A stretch of DNA of 64,000 nt from positions 62,001-126,000 of the forward strand of contig NZ_RQXV01000011.1 in NCBI RefSeq assembly GCF_003858655.1, in the 5' to 3' direction. The position numbers and the translations under genes are program-made. This DNA comes from Amphritea balenae. Its GTDB lineage: Bacteria; Pseudomonadota; Gammaproteobacteria; Pseudomonadales; Balneatricaceae. Positions 1-10,365 of the stretch are shown piece after piece; position 1 is the stretch's first letter, and each line of letters begins with the position of its first letter. Under the pieces are notes generated by a model that searched no databases, was not told where the DNA came from, and saw only the letters and a list, made by a program, of their open reading frames with translations.

Positions 1-242
1 TAACAGGTCAGCTCGGTACCACTAACAATATGAATACCGGCACCTGAAGCAGACAGACGCATCTCAGCTAAACCTGCAACGGTATCGTGATCCGTCAAAG
101 CCAGCACTGCAATCTGTTTTTCAATAGCCATTGCCACCAGTTCAGAAGGCGTTGATTCACCATCAGAGAAGCTTGAATGGAAATGTAGATCCGCTATCGG
201 CAAAGTATCACCGTTTTCGGGTTTATAACTTATCTGGCTCAC
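1..242 (-). CDS. PHP-domain phosphoesterase (RNase AM/TrpH type), 5' part only
   Basis: Only the N-terminal ~80 residues are in the window; the gene runs off the left edge. The translation has the first PHP metal-binding motif (DLHFHSSFSDG, residues ~19-29) and the second (LTDHDTVAG, ~49-57). This is typical of the YciV/TrpH family, whose characterised member is a 5'-3' exoribonuclease that trims small RNAs and 5S rRNA. The start is GTG at 242: an in-frame TAG lies seven codons upstream and no ATG lies between. It is divergent from yciB with under 40 bp between the starts, the usual arrangement in proteobacteria. The family assignment is firm; the exact substrate is inferred. Confidence 0.85.
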   Translation of the reverse strand, partial: MSQISYKPENGDTLPIADLHFHSSFSDGESTPSELVAMAIEKQIAVLALTDHDTVAGLAEMRLSASGAGIHIVSGTELTC

Positions 243-280
243 TCTATAATCAACCCACTTCTAACTAACAATATGTTGTC

Positions 281-865
281 ATGAAACTACTTTTAGACTT
301 CCTACCGGTCATTATCTTCTTTATTGTCTATAAAAGCACCGACGATATCATTCTGGCCACCGCCATTCTGATTCCGGCAACTCTGCTACAGATGCTTTAC
401 ACCTGGATCAAAACCCACAAAATAGAGATGATCCAGATCGTCACACTGGTACTGGTTGTCCTATTAGGCGGCGCCACCGTCATCTTTCAGGATAAGACCT
501 TTATCCAGTGGAAACCGACAGTAGTGACATGGCTATTCGCAGCTGCATTTTTAGGCAGCCAGTTCATTGGTCAAAAAACCATTATTCAGCGCCTCATGGG
601 TGGCACTATCGAATTGCCAGCGCCAGCCTGGAAACAGCTAAACATTGCCTGGATAGTTTTTTACCTGATTCTGGGTGCCACTAACCTGTTTGTTGCTTTT
701 ACCATGAGCGAAGAAACCTGGGTTAACTTTAAACTGTTCGGCATGTTAGGCCTGACACTTATTTTTATTCTGCTACAGGGCTTTTATATCTCTAAACATA
801 TGGAGCCAGAAGAAGCTGACAGCAACGGCAGCAACAATAGCAACGAAAACAAAACTGAAAATTAA
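281..865 (+). CDS. yciB: Inner membrane septation protein A (YciB)
   Basis: A 194-residue polytopic inner-membrane protein with five or six hydrophobic segments (about 7-20, 27-40, 50-70, 83-100, 120-140, 150-170). Family features include [12 protein letters not shown] at the start and WKQLNIAW before the fifth segment. YciB is linked to septation and to envelope synthesis during cell elongation, and is thought to contact division and elongation proteins. The C-terminus is about 15 residues longer than usual and consists of an Asn/Ser/Glu-rich tail (from ~177), probably disordered and cytoplasmic. A YciI-family gene follows 17 bp downstream, a common pairing. Confidence 0.92.
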   Translation: MKLLLDFLPVIIFFIVYKSTDDIILATAILIPATLLQMLYTWIKTHKIEMIQIVTLVLVVLLGGATVIFQDKTFIQWKPTVVTWLFAAAFLGSQFIGQKTIIQRLMGGTIELPAPAWKQLNIAWIVFYLILGATNLFVAFTMSEETWVNFKLFGMLGLTLIFILLQGFYISKHMEPEEADSNGSNNSNENKTEN

Positions 866-882
866 TAAACAAGGATCACTCT

Positions 883-1182
883 ATGTTTTATGCAATTATT
901 AGCGAAGACAAGCCCGGTACCTTAGAGCAGCGTATGTCTGCTCGCCCCGACCACCTGGCTCGCCTGGAAGCATTGCGTGATCAGGGACGATTACTCATCG
1001 CTGGCCCACACCCGGCCATCGATAGCGAAGATCCCGGTCCCGCTGGATTTACCGGCAGTTTAGTGGTTGCCGAGTTTGATTCACTAGAGCTGGCACAGGC
1101 CTGGGCCGATGAAGATCCGTATATTTCTGCCGGTGTTTATCAACGCGTGGTAGTCAAACCTTATAAAAAAGTTTTACCATAA
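883..1182 (+). CDS. YciI family protein
   Basis: A 99-residue protein matching the length of E. coli YciI (98 aa). The ferredoxin-like fold is recognisable from the opening [12 protein letters not shown], the [11 protein letters not shown] segment with its conserved His at 24, LLIAGPHP, and the C-terminal [17 protein letters not shown]. The family carries a conserved His/Asp pair resembling an active site, but its reaction is not established. An AAGGA ribosome-binding site precedes the ATG. It is probably co-transcribed with yciB. Confidence 0.88.
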   Translation: MFYAIISEDKPGTLEQRMSARPDHLARLEALRDQGRLLIAGPHPAIDSEDPGPAGFTGSLVVAEFDSLELAQAWADEDPYISAGVYQRVVVKPYKKVLP

Positions 1183-1306
1183 CAGCGATTTATAGGCTTT
1201 AATTCCCATGGGGGGGATGCTGGCGCCTGCCTCGTTTATACTAGGTTCAGGTTAAGCTGGTATAAATAGCCACAAACAGATCACTCTTACATAAAAAAGG
1301 ATGTAC

Positions 1307-1915
1307 ATGATGAAGAAGCTTGCTCTTACAACGGCTCTGGCACTGACACTGGGAATTTCTGCTACCGCTCAGGCACACCCAAACCATGCTGGTTATGCAA
1401 CCACAAAAGCAGATACTGTATGGATATCCGGTACCGGCGATTGCTGGCAGCACGGTTTCTGGACTGCTGATAATAAAACTGTAGAGTGTGGTGCTGAAGC
1501 AGCTGCGCCTGCACCAGCTCCGGCTCCGGCGCCAGCACCAAAAATGATGATGATGGATGCTGAAGAAAAGCATATCGTTTACTTTGATTTCGATAGCAGC
1601 GCAGTAACTGACGTTAGCGCTATCGTGAACTACGTTGGCTCTCTGTCTAAACTGACTTCAATCGATCTTAAAGGCTACACTGACCGCATCGGTAGCAATG
1701 CATATAACGATGCACTGTCTCAGCGCCGTGTAGAAGCAGTTGACGCAGCTCTGGCTAATGCCGGTATCGATACTAATAAGATCGCTACCCACTCTTTCGG
1801 TGAAACTAACCCAGTTAAAGAATGTACTAATGCTGGCGCATCACTGAAGAGCTGTCTGGCTGAAAACCGTCGTGTAGAAGTGACCATCAATGGTCAGAAG
1901 CAGATGAAGCACTAA
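1307..1915 (+). CDS. Small OmpA-family outer membrane protein
   Basis: Three in-frame ATGs occur (1301, 1307, 1310). The AAAAAAGG ribosome-binding site just before 1301 is best spaced for 1307 or 1310, so 1307 is used. The protein has a signal peptide ending AQA (~22), a short region with two cysteines and GTGDCWQHGFW, and a hinge of alternating Pro and Ala. An OmpA C-terminal peptidoglycan-binding domain follows (IVYFDFDSS, GYTDRIGSNAYN, SQRRVEAV, NRRVEV). There is no beta-barrel, so the N-terminal part may be a small periplasmic or membrane-associated domain. The likely role is anchoring to peptidoglycan. A strong terminator follows. Confidence 0.85.
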   Translation: MMKKLALTTALALTLGISATAQAHPNHAGYATTKADTVWISGTGDCWQHGFWTADNKTVECGAEAAAPAPAPAPAPAPKMMMMDAEEKHIVYFDFDSSAVTDVSAIVNYVGSLSKLTSIDLKGYTDRIGSNAYNDALSQRRVEAVDAALANAGIDTNKIATHSFGETNPVKECTNAGASLKSCLAENRRVEVTINGQKQMKH

Positions 1916-1940
1916 GCTATACAACAGTAAAGTCTAATAT

Positions 1941-1987
1941 AAACCGATTACCCGGGTATTCTATACTTGGGTAATCGGTTTTTTTAT
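1941..1987 (+). terminator. Rho-independent terminator of the OmpA-like gene
   Basis: A perfect 12-13 bp stem (left arm 1942-1953, right arm 1969-1980) is followed by seven T residues, 26 bp after the stop codon. Confidence 0.93.
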
Positions 1988-2111
1988 ACCTGAAAAAAGA
2001 CAAACATCAGTCCACAGACAAAAACAAACTAAGAGCTAATGAATAAGCCCTGCTACAGTAAGTGCTATTAAATAAGCTCAAATAAATGCCCGACTAAAAA
2101 GCCCTGACATT

Positions 2112-2540
2112 ATGAAGACTTTAATGACCACTCTGTTCGCCATATTACTCGCCAACACCGTTTTGGCCGCTAATCAATATGACGAGCAAAAAGTACTCTA
2201 CCACGTTAACTACCATGAGCAGTCTCGTATCAATGAGACACTGGTTAACGTCGCCAACCACCTTGAAGCTTTAGGTGAAGATCGGGTAGACATTAAAGTG
2301 ATGATTCATGGCAAAGCGATTGAATACCTGATTGCTGCTAACGACGATGAAGGCAAGCAGATGCAACTGGACAGCCTGCGCATGAACGGCGTGCAATTTC
2401 TGGTATGCGGCAACACCCTGAATGGCTACAACATCACACTTGAAGACCTGTATGAAGTCGAGCCTGAAGACATGGTTCAGGCAGGTCTCCCCGCCATTGT
2501 CGACCTACAGCAGAAAGGCTATATCTACGTACGCCCATGA
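2112..2540 (+). CDS. Secreted DsrE/DsrF-like protein
   Basis: A 142-residue protein with a signal peptide (about 1-19, ending VLA). The mature part has the DsrE-like alpha/beta fold: KVLYHVNYHEQSR, DIKVMIHGKAIEYL, and NGVQFLVCGNTLNG with a single conserved Cys (~98). Cytoplasmic DsrE-family proteins relay sulfur; the function of the exported single-Cys branch is not established. Its stop overlaps the start of the downstream rhodanese gene by 4 bp, so the two are translationally coupled and probably act on the same sulfur species. Confidence 0.82.
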   Translation: MKTLMTTLFAILLANTVLAANQYDEQKVLYHVNYHEQSRINETLVNVANHLEALGEDRVDIKVMIHGKAIEYLIAANDDEGKQMQLDSLRMNGVQFLVCGNTLNGYNITLEDLYEVEPEDMVQAGLPAIVDLQQKGYIYVRP

Positions 2541-2893
2541 CTTTTTTCAAAAACTTACCAGACTGGCTTAGCTGGCTCCCTCTAGGCACGGTTCCATCTG
2601 TTCCTGCAGATAAAGCAGCTATGCTTTTGAAGCAATGCACTTTACTCGATGTCCGCAGCCTCTCGGAATTTAATAAAAGCCATATACCCGGGGCAATTTC
2701 TATCCCACTATACAAGCTAAGTAAAAACAGAATAAACCAGCTACCAACTGACAAACCTTTTATCTGTATCTGCCTTTCTGCCCATCGCAGCAAACCAGCC
2801 GTCCGTAAACTTTTAAAAGCAGGACTCGACGCTAAAGAATTAGAGGGCGGTATGCTGGCATGGTGGAAACTTAAGCTGCCAATAGAAAAATAG
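2537..2893 (+). CDS. Rhodanese-like domain protein
   Basis: A 118-residue single-domain rhodanese. It has the CH2A-like segment LLDVRSLSEFNKSHIPGAI and an active-site loop CLSAHRS in the C-x4-R arrangement, so a persulfide can form on the loop Cys. LEGGMLAWW near the end is typical. No clear signal peptide is present, although residues 6-19 are hydrophobic. It overlaps the upstream DsrE-like gene by 4 bp. Sulfurtransferase activity is inferred from the intact loop. Confidence 0.88.
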   Translation: MTFFKNLPDWLSWLPLGTVPSVPADKAAMLLKQCTLLDVRSLSEFNKSHIPGAISIPLYKLSKNRINQLPTDKPFICICLSAHRSKPAVRKLLKAGLDAKELEGGMLAWWKLKLPIEK

Positions 2894-3040
2894 CCATACT
2901 TTGCCACCCGCTTAGCCGTTAGATTACCGCTATATGGCTGCGAGAGGCCACTCCGCTGCTTGCTCGCCACTAGAAAAAACCTCTTTCTAATTCTTCTCCA
3001 AATTTGTAAAACACTTCTCTATATCGAAAGCACCTAAAAC

Positions 3041-3066
3041 AAAAAACCGCCATAAGGCGGTTTTTC
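3041..3066. terminator. Bidirectional terminator between the rhodanese gene and purL
   Basis: The hairpin AACCGCC-ATAA-GGCGGTT has an A-run on the left and a T-run on the right. It can therefore end the + strand sulfur operon and the minus-strand purL transcript. Confidence 0.88.
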
Positions 3067-3088
3067 TTAGCTTTGACTAACGACTGAT

Positions 3089-6000
3089 TCAACCAACCCA
3101 AACCCGGGCATTACGGAACATCCGCATCCAGGCACCATCCTCATTCCACTCTTCCGGCGCCCAACTGTTTGTTGCAGCACGGAATACACGCTCAGGATGT
3201 GGCATCATCAGGGTTACACGACCATCAGCAGAAGTCACACCAGTAATGCCATCTGGTGAACCATTAGGGTTCGCCGGATAGGTCTCAGTTACTTTACCGA
3301 AGTTATCCACATAGCGTAACGCAACAGTCCCTGAATCCTGCAGGCTATCCAGATGCGCCTGATCAGAAAACTCAGCACGACCCTCACCATGCGCAACCGC
3401 GATAGGCATACGAGATCCCGCCATTCCCTGAAGGAATACTGAGTTACTTTCCTGAACTTCAACCATCGCAACCCGAGCTTCAAACTGCTCAGACATGTTA
3501 CGCACAAAATGAGGCCACTGTTCAGCCCCCGGAATCAGTTCATGCAGATTGGACAACATCTGACAGCCATTACAGATACCTAGCGCAAAGGTATCTTCAC
3601 GGCTAAAGAATGCCTGGAATTGCTCGCGAGCACGGGCATTAAACAGAATAGACTTAGCCCAGCCTTCACCTGCACCCAATACATCACCATAGGAGAAACC
3701 GCCACAGGCAACCAGACCCTTAAAGCGATCCAGCGTAACCCGGCCTTCCAGAATATCGCTCATATGCACATCAACAGCAGCAAAACCAGCACGATCAAAA
3801 GCCGCACCCATCTCTATCTGACCATTAACACCCTGCTCACGAATAATAGCAACGGCTGGACGTACACCTGATGCAATAAATGGTGCCGCAACATTGTCAT
3901 CCTGATCAAAGTTCAGGGATACATTCAGACCCGGATTTTCTTTATCCAGCAACACATCGAACTCTTGCTGCGCACACTCTGAGTTATCACGCAGCGATTG
4001 CATGCGATAAGAGGTTTCTGCCCACCAGCGCTGCAGCTGAATACGGGACTCTGCGTAGATCTCTTCATCATCAAAATGACAACGCAGCTCATCATCAGGG
4101 TTCAGAGAACCTATCACCTTGGTAATATCGCCCAGGCCCGCTGCGTTCAGTTCAGTCAATACAGTCTGCAGATCATCACGCTTAACCTGAATCACTGCAC
4201 CCAGCTCTTCAGAGAACAGTGCGGCAGTAAATTCAGAGCTATCTGCAGCCAACATATCCAGATTGATATCGATACCGGTATGGCCAGCAAACGCCATCTC
4301 GGCAACTGTCGCGAACAAACCACCATCTGCACGGTCATGGTATGCCAGTAGCACCCCCTGCTTATTCAGTTCCTGAATAGCACCAAAGAAAGCTACTAGC
4401 TGTCCCGCATCGTCAACATCCGGTACATCCCTACCTACTTCGTTATAAACCTGCGCCAGCGCAGACAGACCCAAACGGTTATTGCCGTTACCCAGGTCCA
4501 GCAGAATCAGGTCAGTATCGCCCTTATTCGTTTTCAATTGCGGCGTCAGCGTCTTACGTACATCAGTTACCGGAGCAAAACCGGTAATAATCAGCGAGGT
4601 CGGTGCTGTAACAGACTTATCTTCACCCTCGTCATTCCATACGGTACGCATGGACATAGAGTCCTTACCTACCGGAATAGTAATACCCAGTTCCGGGCAC
4701 AACTCCATACCTACCGCTTTAACGGTATCGTAGAGCTTCTCATCTTCACCCGGATGACCTGCAGCACACATCCAGTTAGCGGACAGTTTGATATCAATAA
4801 TATCGTTGATCTGAGCGCTTGCCAGGTTTGTAACTGTTTCACCTACAGCCATACGACCAGACGCTGGAGAGTCAACCAAAGCCAGCGGAGTACGCTCACC
4901 CATCGCCATTGCTTCGCCGGCATTAGTATCAAAAGATGCCGTCGTTACCGCACAGTTGGCTACGGGAACCTGCCATGGACCAACCATCTGATCACGGGCA
5001 ACCTGGCCGGTAATAGAACGGTCACCGATAGTGATCAGGAATGACTTAGAAGCAACCGCAGGCAGTTTAAGGACCCGCTCAGCAGCATCTTTCAGGTTAA
5101 TTGAAGTCGCATCGAACTGTGGCACTTCATAAGATTTGCGCTCAACGGTACGATGCATTTTTGGTGGCTTACCGAATAGCACACTCATCGGCAGATCAAC
5201 TGGCTTATTCTGGAAGTGAGTATCCCCCAGCGTAAGATGATGCTCTTCCGTTGCAGTACCTACGACAGCATACGGGCAACGCTCACGGGCACAGATCGCT
5301 TCAAAACGCGCCATGTCCTTTGGCTCAACCGCCATAACATAGCGTTCCTGAGCTTCGTTACACCAGATCGCCAGAGGAGACATACCTGGCTCATCATTAT
5401 TAACATTACGCAGCTCAAAATCGCCACCCCGACCACCGTCTTTTACCAGCTCAGGGAATGCGTTAGAAAGACCACCAGCACCCACATCGTGGATAAATGC
5501 GATAGGGTTCGCATCACCCTGCTGCCAGCACTGATCGATCACTTCCTGACAACGACGTTCCAGCTCAGGGTTATCACGCTGTACAGATGCAAAGTCCAGA
5601 TCAGCAGAAGAAGTACCGGAAGACATAGAAGAAGCAGCGCCACCACCTAAGCCGATCTGCATTGCAGGTCCACCCAGACAGATCAGTTTAGCCCCAACCG
5701 GAATCTCTCCTTTATCAACATGCTCATTACGGATGTTACCGTAACCACCAGCAATCATAATCGGCTTATGGTAACCACGCATCTCTTCGCCAGCAGCACC
5801 ATTAACCTTCTGTTCAAAGGTACGGAAATAACCGTTCAGCGCAGGACGGCCAAATTCATTGTTAAAAGCCGCACCACCGATAGGACCTTCCAGCATAATA
5901 TCCAGTGCACTTACGATACGCTCCGGTTTACCATACTTAGACTCCCAAGGCTGTTCAAAGCCCGGAATATTCAGATCAGATACAGTGAAACCCGTCAGAC

Positions 6001-6991
6001 CCGCCTTCGGCTTTGAACCCTTACCGGTTGCGCCTTCATCACGAATCTCGCCACCAGATCCTGTTGCAGCACCAGAGTGTGGCGCTATCGCAGTAGGATG
6101 GTTGTGGGTTTCTACCTTGATCAGGATCTCAATACTTTCCTGATTGTACTCATACTCTTTAGTTTCAGGGTTAGGGAAGAAACGACCCGCCTCACTACCC
6201 ACCAACACCGCTGCGTTATCAGAGTAAGCAGACAGGATATTCTCACCGCCCAACTCATTGGTATTACGAATCATCGCAAACAGTGACTTATCCTGAGCTT
6301 CACCATCGATATCCCATGAAGCATTGAAGATCTTGTGGCGACAATGTTCAGAGTTTGCCTGAGCAAACATCATCAATTCGATATCGTTTGGATTACGGCC
6401 CAGCTCAACAAAGCTATCGACAAGATAATCGATCTCATCATCGGCTAGCGCCAGACCGAGTTCAGTGTTCGCCAGCGCCAGAGCCTCACGACCACCCGCC
6501 AACACATCAACCGCAGTTAAAGGTGCTGGCTCATCCTGACGGAACAGTTCAGCCGCTTCTTCAACGCCACTCAGAGTCGCTTCAACCATACGGTCATGTA
6601 GCTCAGCTACCACTTCAGACAGCTCAGATTCAGACAACGGTTGCTCAGATTGCACATAATAGGCAGTACCACGCTCCAGACGCTTAACGCTCTGTAAGCC
6701 ACAGTTTCTGGCGATATCAGTGGCCTTAGATGACCAGGGTGAGATAGTTCCCGGACGAGGAACCACTAAAACTAATTGACCTGAAGGCTCTTCCACTTTA
6801 GCTTTAGGTCCGTAACGTAGTATACGTTCCAGGGTGCTATGCTCCTGATCGGAAAGATCTTTTTCCAGATCAGCAAAATGCATAAACTCACCGTAGATCC
6901 CGGAGATCTGAGAAACTCTGGATTTCAGGGCAAACAGCAGCTTATCGTGACGAAAAGCAGAAAGAGCGGGAGCTCCACGCAGTACCAGCAT
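3089..6991 (-). CDS. purL: Phosphoribosylformylglycinamidine synthase (single-chain PurL)
   Basis: A 1300-residue single-chain FGAM synthase, which converts FGAR, ATP and glutamine to FGAM in de novo purine synthesis. An N-terminal PurS-like region is followed by the two AIRS-type halves ([21 protein letters not shown] near 290, and [17 protein letters not shown]). The C-terminal class I glutaminase has its nucleophile Cys in NGCQ (~1143) and the His/Glu pair in PHPERV (~1265/1267). Length matches the large gammaproteobacterial form. It stands alone, convergent with the rhodanese gene and divergent from mltF. Many open frames lie antisense to it, but none shows family features. Confidence 0.98.
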   Translation of the reverse strand: MLVLRGAPALSAFRHDKLLFALKSRVSQISGIYGEFMHFADLEKDLSDQEHSTLERILRYGPKAKVEEPSGQLVLVVPRPGTISPWSSKATDIARNCGLQSVKRLERGTAYYVQSEQPLSESELSEVVAELHDRMVEATLSGVEEAAELFRQDEPAPLTAVDVLAGGREALALANTELGLALADDEIDYLVDSFVELGRNPNDIELMMFAQANSEHCRHKIFNASWDIDGEAQDKSLFAMIRNTNELGGENILSAYSDNAAVLVGSEAGRFFPNPETKEYEYNQESIEILIKVETHNHPTAIAPHSGAATGSGGEIRDEGATGKGSKPKAGLTGFTVSDLNIPGFEQPWESKYGKPERIVSALDIMLEGPIGGAAFNNEFGRPALNGYFRTFEQKVNGAAGEEMRGYHKPIMIAGGYGNIRNEHVDKGEIPVGAKLICLGGPAMQIGLGGGAASSMSSGTSSADLDFASVQRDNPELERRCQEVIDQCWQQGDANPIAFIHDVGAGGLSNAFPELVKDGGRGGDFELRNVNNDEPGMSPLAIWCNEAQERYVMAVEPKDMARFEAICARERCPYAVVGTATEEHHLTLGDTHFQNKPVDLPMSVLFGKPPKMHRTVERKSYEVPQFDATSINLKDAAERVLKLPAVASKSFLITIGDRSITGQVARDQMVGPWQVPVANCAVTTASFDTNAGEAMAMGERTPLALVDSPASGRMAVGETVTNLASAQINDIIDIKLSANWMCAAGHPGEDEKLYDTVKAVGMELCPELGITIPVGKDSMSMRTVWNDEGEDKSVTAPTSLIITGFAPVTDVRKTLTPQLKTNKGDTDLILLDLGNGNNRLGLSALAQVYNEVGRDVPDVDDAGQLVAFFGAIQELNKQGVLLAYHDRADGGLFATVAEMAFAGHTGIDINLDMLAADSSEFTAALFSEELGAVIQVKRDDLQTVLTELNAAGLGDITKVIGSLNPDDELRCHFDDEEIYAESRIQLQRWWAETSYRMQSLRDNSECAQQEFDVLLDKENPGLNVSLNFDQDDNVAAPFIASGVRPAVAIIREQGVNGQIEMGAAFDRAGFAAVDVHMSDILEGRVTLDRFKGLVACGGFSYGDVLGAGEGWAKSILFNARAREQFQAFFSREDTFALGICNGCQMLSNLHELIPGAEQWPHFVRNMSEQFEARVAMVEVQESNSVFLQGMAGSRMPIAVAHGEGRAEFSDQAHLDSLQDSGTVALRYVDNFGKVTETYPANPNGSPDGITGVTSADGRVTLMMPHPERVFRAATNSWAPEEWNEDGAWMRMFRNARVWVG

Positions 6992-7104
6992 GTTAGTATC
7001 AAGCCTCTTGAGTACGCCTAACAGATAGGTTGGATGTAGGAGAAAATTAAGGGCGAATTTTACTTAAATCGAGGTTTAGTTACCAGAAAAAGCCCAATAT
7101 TCTT

Positions 7105-8616
7105 ATGCGAATTAATATATTTCATGCTAAAGAGCTGTTATTCCTGCTAATTTCAGTCTCACTCTTCGCCGCACTGTTCTTTTTAAGTGAGAGTAGTCGC
7201 ACTCAGCTGGACGCTATTCAGAAAACCGGCGTCCTGCGTGTCGTTACCCGAAACACCCCTACAACTTACTATCTTGATAATAATGGCCGGCCAACAGGTT
7301 TCGAATATGAGCTGGCAAAAGCCTTTTCTGATTATTTAGGTGTTGAACTGGAGATTTTAATACCGGATACCTTTGGTGAGATTTTTGATCGCGTAAAAGA
7401 TCGCAGCGCACACATTGCCGCAGCCGGACTCAGTATTACCGAAGAGCGCAAACAGGACTTTCGCTTCTCTCCTGCATACGCCTACTCTACTCCGACACTG
7501 ATCTACCGTGTAACCCGCGGCAAGCCTGCGCCAAAAACCATCGCAGACCTGGAAGATAAGAAAATTCATGTCATTGCTAATAGTAGCCATGCAGAATTAA
7601 TGCGCACCCTCAAACAGACTCATCCGTTCCTTAAATGGCAGGAAAGCCCCACCAACAGCGTTACCGAACTGCTCGAAGATGTTTACAACAAAGAGCTGGA
7701 TTACACCGTCAGTGATGATCTGGTGTTTGATGCACAAAAATCCTACTTTCCCGGTTTAAAGAAATCCCTGGTACTCAGTAAGCCCGAACCTGTTGCCTGG
7801 TTGCTCATAAAACAGAATGATCAGAGCCTGCAACGAGCACTACGACGCTTTTTTGAACGCCCTGAGACTCAGGAACTACTGGTCAAATTGAAAAAGAAAT
7901 ATCTGACCCGACAAAACCAACTAGGCTTTGTTGATATCGAAACCTTCCGCAGAGATATGGAAAACCGGTTCTGCAAGCTAGAACAGTACTTCATGATGGC
8001 AGAACAGGAAACCGATATAGACTGGCGCCTACTAGCCTCTATCGCTTATCAGGAATCCCACTGGAATCCCAAAGCTGTTTCCCCAACAGGGGTTAGAGGG
8101 ATCATGATGTTAACCCAGGCAACAGCTAAAGAGATGAACGTTGCTGACCGTACAGATCCAGTGCAGAGCGTCATGGGTGGTGCCCACTATCTAAAGAAAG
8201 TAATGGGCAAAATCCCTGAGCGTATTACCGGAGATGACCGCCTCTGGTTTGCCCTCGCCTCCTATAATGTTGGTTATGGTCATCTTGAAGACGCACGCAT
8301 CCTGACCAGCAGAGCAGGAAAGAACCCAGACCTCTGGGAAGATGTTAAAGAGTTCTTACCGCTACTGACTCAACGCAAGTACTACACAACCGTCAAGCGC
8401 GGTTATGCCCGGGGATACGAGCCCGTCCTTTACGTAAAAAATATTCGCAACTATTTTGACCTGCTCGACTGGGAGCTACAACAAGCCCAGATTGAAGCCA
8501 GCAAAGCTGCAATTACGCCGGCTGAAAATGAAGGTGAAATTCTGATGCCGGGTAATAGCGATGAATCGGGCGAAGCGGTAAAAACTATGATTGAATCGGT
8601 TCCTTCCACCCTCTAA
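7105..8616 (+). CDS. mltF: Membrane-bound lytic murein transglycosylase F
   Basis: A 503-residue protein. Residues ~10-28 form an N-terminal membrane anchor, ~40-270 a periplasmic solute-binding (SBP_bac_3-like) domain (LRVVTRNTPTTYY, GFEYELAKAFSDYLGV), and ~290-460 a lysozyme-like SLT domain. The catalytic Glu is E317 in IAYQESHW, followed by SPTGVRGIMMLTQATAKEM. It cleaves the glycan backbone of peptidoglycan, leaving 1,6-anhydro-MurNAc ends. The regulatory N-domain plus SLT layout is specific to MltF. It is divergent from purL, a widely conserved neighbourhood. Confidence 0.97.
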   Translation: MRINIFHAKELLFLLISVSLFAALFFLSESSRTQLDAIQKTGVLRVVTRNTPTTYYLDNNGRPTGFEYELAKAFSDYLGVELEILIPDTFGEIFDRVKDRSAHIAAAGLSITEERKQDFRFSPAYAYSTPTLIYRVTRGKPAPKTIADLEDKKIHVIANSSHAELMRTLKQTHPFLKWQESPTNSVTELLEDVYNKELDYTVSDDLVFDAQKSYFPGLKKSLVLSKPEPVAWLLIKQNDQSLQRALRRFFERPETQELLVKLKKKYLTRQNQLGFVDIETFRRDMENRFCKLEQYFMMAEQETDIDWRLLASIAYQESHWNPKAVSPTGVRGIMMLTQATAKEMNVADRTDPVQSVMGGAHYLKKVMGKIPERITGDDRLWFALASYNVGYGHLEDARILTSRAGKNPDLWEDVKEFLPLLTQRKYYTTVKRGYARGYEPVLYVKNIRNYFDLLDWELQQAQIEASKAAITPAENEGEILMPGNSDESGEAVKTMIESVPSTL

Positions 8617-8720
8617 TAGCAGTCTTCCTCAGGCTTTAATAGCTTTCATGTGGCAGCGCTCCACTTCTTCAGTAAAGCAGATTACAATAGCCCCCACCTG
8701 AACATGTGGTTATTAACGTT

Positions 8721-9656
8721 ATGCCTGCTCGCCTGATACATCTGATCGCCCTATACCTTTGCCTGATGGTTACTACAGTCTGCCAGGCCGAGCCCGCCGA
8801 CCTGCTTTCTGATTACGATATAGCTGAATCAGACAAGGGCATTAATGCACTGCCCCATAAACAGATCGTAGATATTTGTAACCGTATCGGCAAAAAATTA
8901 AGCAGCGTATCTAAACAGGACTGCTTAGATGGTAACTTCGATTCACCGCGTTTCTATTCGAACCGCAACAACCTGATACTTGAAAAACACTTTCACGCCC
9001 GGCCCGACCTGCACAACGCCCCCCGCATCCTGTTCTTAGGCGGTATTCATGGTGATGAATACTCCAGTGTCAGCGTGTCATTTAAATGGCTAAAGACCTT
9101 ACAAGAAAATCATAGCGGTATTTTCGACTGGCACTTTATGCCACTCACCAACCCTGATGGTTTATTGCAAAAAAAATCATCGCGAGTTAATGCCAACAAA
9201 GTAGACCTGAACCGCAATTTCATCCCGGCTGAAACAGCGATCAATCCGATAAAACACTGGCAAACTTACGCCAAAAAACGTGCCCGTTATTATCCTGGCA
9301 CCAGCCCACTGAGTGAACCAGAAACCCAGGCTATTCATCAACTGATTGAAGAGATAAAGCCAGATGTCATTGTCTCTGTTCACGCGCCCCATGGCATCCT
9401 GGATTATGACGGCACCATCACGCCACCTAAAAAGCTAGGACCGCTGCGCCTCAAACAACTAGGTACCTACCCCGGCTCTCTGGGTAATTACGGCTGGTTT
9501 GTTAAGCAGATCCCGGTAATGACAATTGAGTTAAAACACGCAGGCATCATGCCTAAAAGGAAAGATATCGATCGCATGTGGACCGACCTTATTCACTGGG
9601 TAAAACTACGCACCGATGGCGATGGCACCCTGCTGGCACGTAAAAGCACACCTTAG
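8721..9656 (+). CDS. Periplasmic M14-family zinc carboxypeptidase (MpaA-like)
   Basis: ATG 8721 is chosen because it opens directly into a signal peptide (LIHLIALYLCLMVTTVCQA); a GTG at 8706 is possible. The M14 zinc motif is HGDE (His ~110, Glu ~113), followed by the substrate-binding DLNRNF segment, a third metal ligand in SVHAPHG, and the catalytic Glu in MTIELKH. Characterised relatives such as MpaA cleave the gamma-glutamyl-diaminopimelate bond of murein peptides. The position after mltF fits peptidoglycan turnover. Unlike E. coli MpaA it appears exported. Substrate is inferred. Confidence 0.83.
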   Translation: MPARLIHLIALYLCLMVTTVCQAEPADLLSDYDIAESDKGINALPHKQIVDICNRIGKKLSSVSKQDCLDGNFDSPRFYSNRNNLILEKHFHARPDLHNAPRILFLGGIHGDEYSSVSVSFKWLKTLQENHSGIFDWHFMPLTNPDGLLQKKSSRVNANKVDLNRNFIPAETAINPIKHWQTYAKKRARYYPGTSPLSEPETQAIHQLIEEIKPDVIVSVHAPHGILDYDGTITPPKKLGPLRLKQLGTYPGSLGNYGWFVKQIPVMTIELKHAGIMPKRKDIDRMWTDLIHWVKLRTDGDGTLLARKSTP

Positions 9657-9663
9657 ACCAGAC

Positions 9664-9704
9664 AGTAAGCCAAAACTTTTACCAACAGTTTGGTTTACTT
9701 TTTC
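9664..9704 (+). terminator. Terminator of the M14 peptidase gene
   Basis: The 11-bp stem (9664-9674 with 9689-9699, one G-U pair) is followed by TTTTTC. It overlaps the stop codon of convergent tadA. Confidence 0.8.
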
Positions 9705-10198
9705 TTCAACGCTTTTTTCTCAGCCCTGCGTCGTTTAAAAAAAGCACTGATAATCCCGCTGCACTGCTCAGCCATTACGCCACCCGAATGCGTCGGCCAG
9801 TGATTCAGCCAACTCTGCTCATACAGCTGACTATTACTCACTATTGCACCGGCTTTTGGCTCAGTCGCACCGAACACAACACGATCGATTCGCGAATGAA
9901 TAATAGCCCCGGCACACATGGTACAAGGCTCAATAGTGACATATAGCGTCGCACCGACAAGACGGTAATTTTCAAGCCGGCCTGCAGCATCCCGCATAGC
10001 CATAATTTCAGCGTGCGCAGTAGGATCATGGCCTGAAATTGGCTGATTCCAACCCTCACCTATGATCTCGCCATCCAGTACGATTACGGCACCCACCGGC
10101 ACTTCATCCAACTCAGCGGCACGCGCCGCAAGCTCAAGGGCACGCGCCATCCACTTACGATCTGAATCCTGATCCGTTATCTCTTTAGTCATAGCCAA
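9695..10198 (-). CDS. tadA: tRNA-specific adenosine deaminase
   Basis: A 167-residue cytidine-deaminase-fold enzyme that converts the wobble adenosine of tRNA-Arg(ACG) to inosine. The zinc ligands are visible: H62 and the proton-shuttling E64 in HAE, and C92/C95 in PCTMCAG. Also typical are DEVPVGAVIV and GWNQPISGHDPTAHAE. The C-terminus is Lys/Arg-rich. It lies downstream of guaA on the same strand, with a guaA terminator between. Confidence 0.96.
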   Translation of the reverse strand: MAMTKEITDQDSDRKWMARALELAARAAELDEVPVGAVIVLDGEIIGEGWNQPISGHDPTAHAEIMAMRDAAGRLENYRLVGATLYVTIEPCTMCAGAIIHSRIDRVVFGATEPKAGAIVSNSQLYEQSWLNHWPTHSGGVMAEQCSGIISAFFKRRRAEKKALKKK

Positions 10199-10343
10199 AC
10201 AATATATTTATCGCTTCTATTAATCACTTCTATTAATCACTTCTATGTATCGCCTCGATACATCCACGACATACCTATATCCCGCATATAAAAGCCTGTA
10301 TACAAAAAGACCGCATATAAAAAGCCCGCATTATGCGGGCTTT
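10199..10343. repeat. Short direct repeats ahead of the guaA terminator
   Basis: The tadA-guaA gap holds a direct repeat of CACTTCTATTAAT (about 10214-10245). It also holds two copies of CCGCATATAAAA (near 10281 and 10311) that resemble half of the adjacent terminator stem. They look like slippage or partial duplication. No gene is visible here. Confidence 0.5.
10321..10343 (-). terminator. Terminator of guaBA
   Basis: AAAGCCCGCA-TTA-TGCGGGCTTT is a 10-bp perfect stem 23 bp past the guaA stop. On the minus strand it is followed by T-rich sequence. Confidence 0.88.
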
Positions 10344-10365
10344 GTCATTAACAGATTAAGGTCGC

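Noticed and set aside
3620-7021. About a dozen open frames on the + strand opposite purL
   Set aside because: All are antisense shadows of purL with overlapping, low-quality compositions and no family features.
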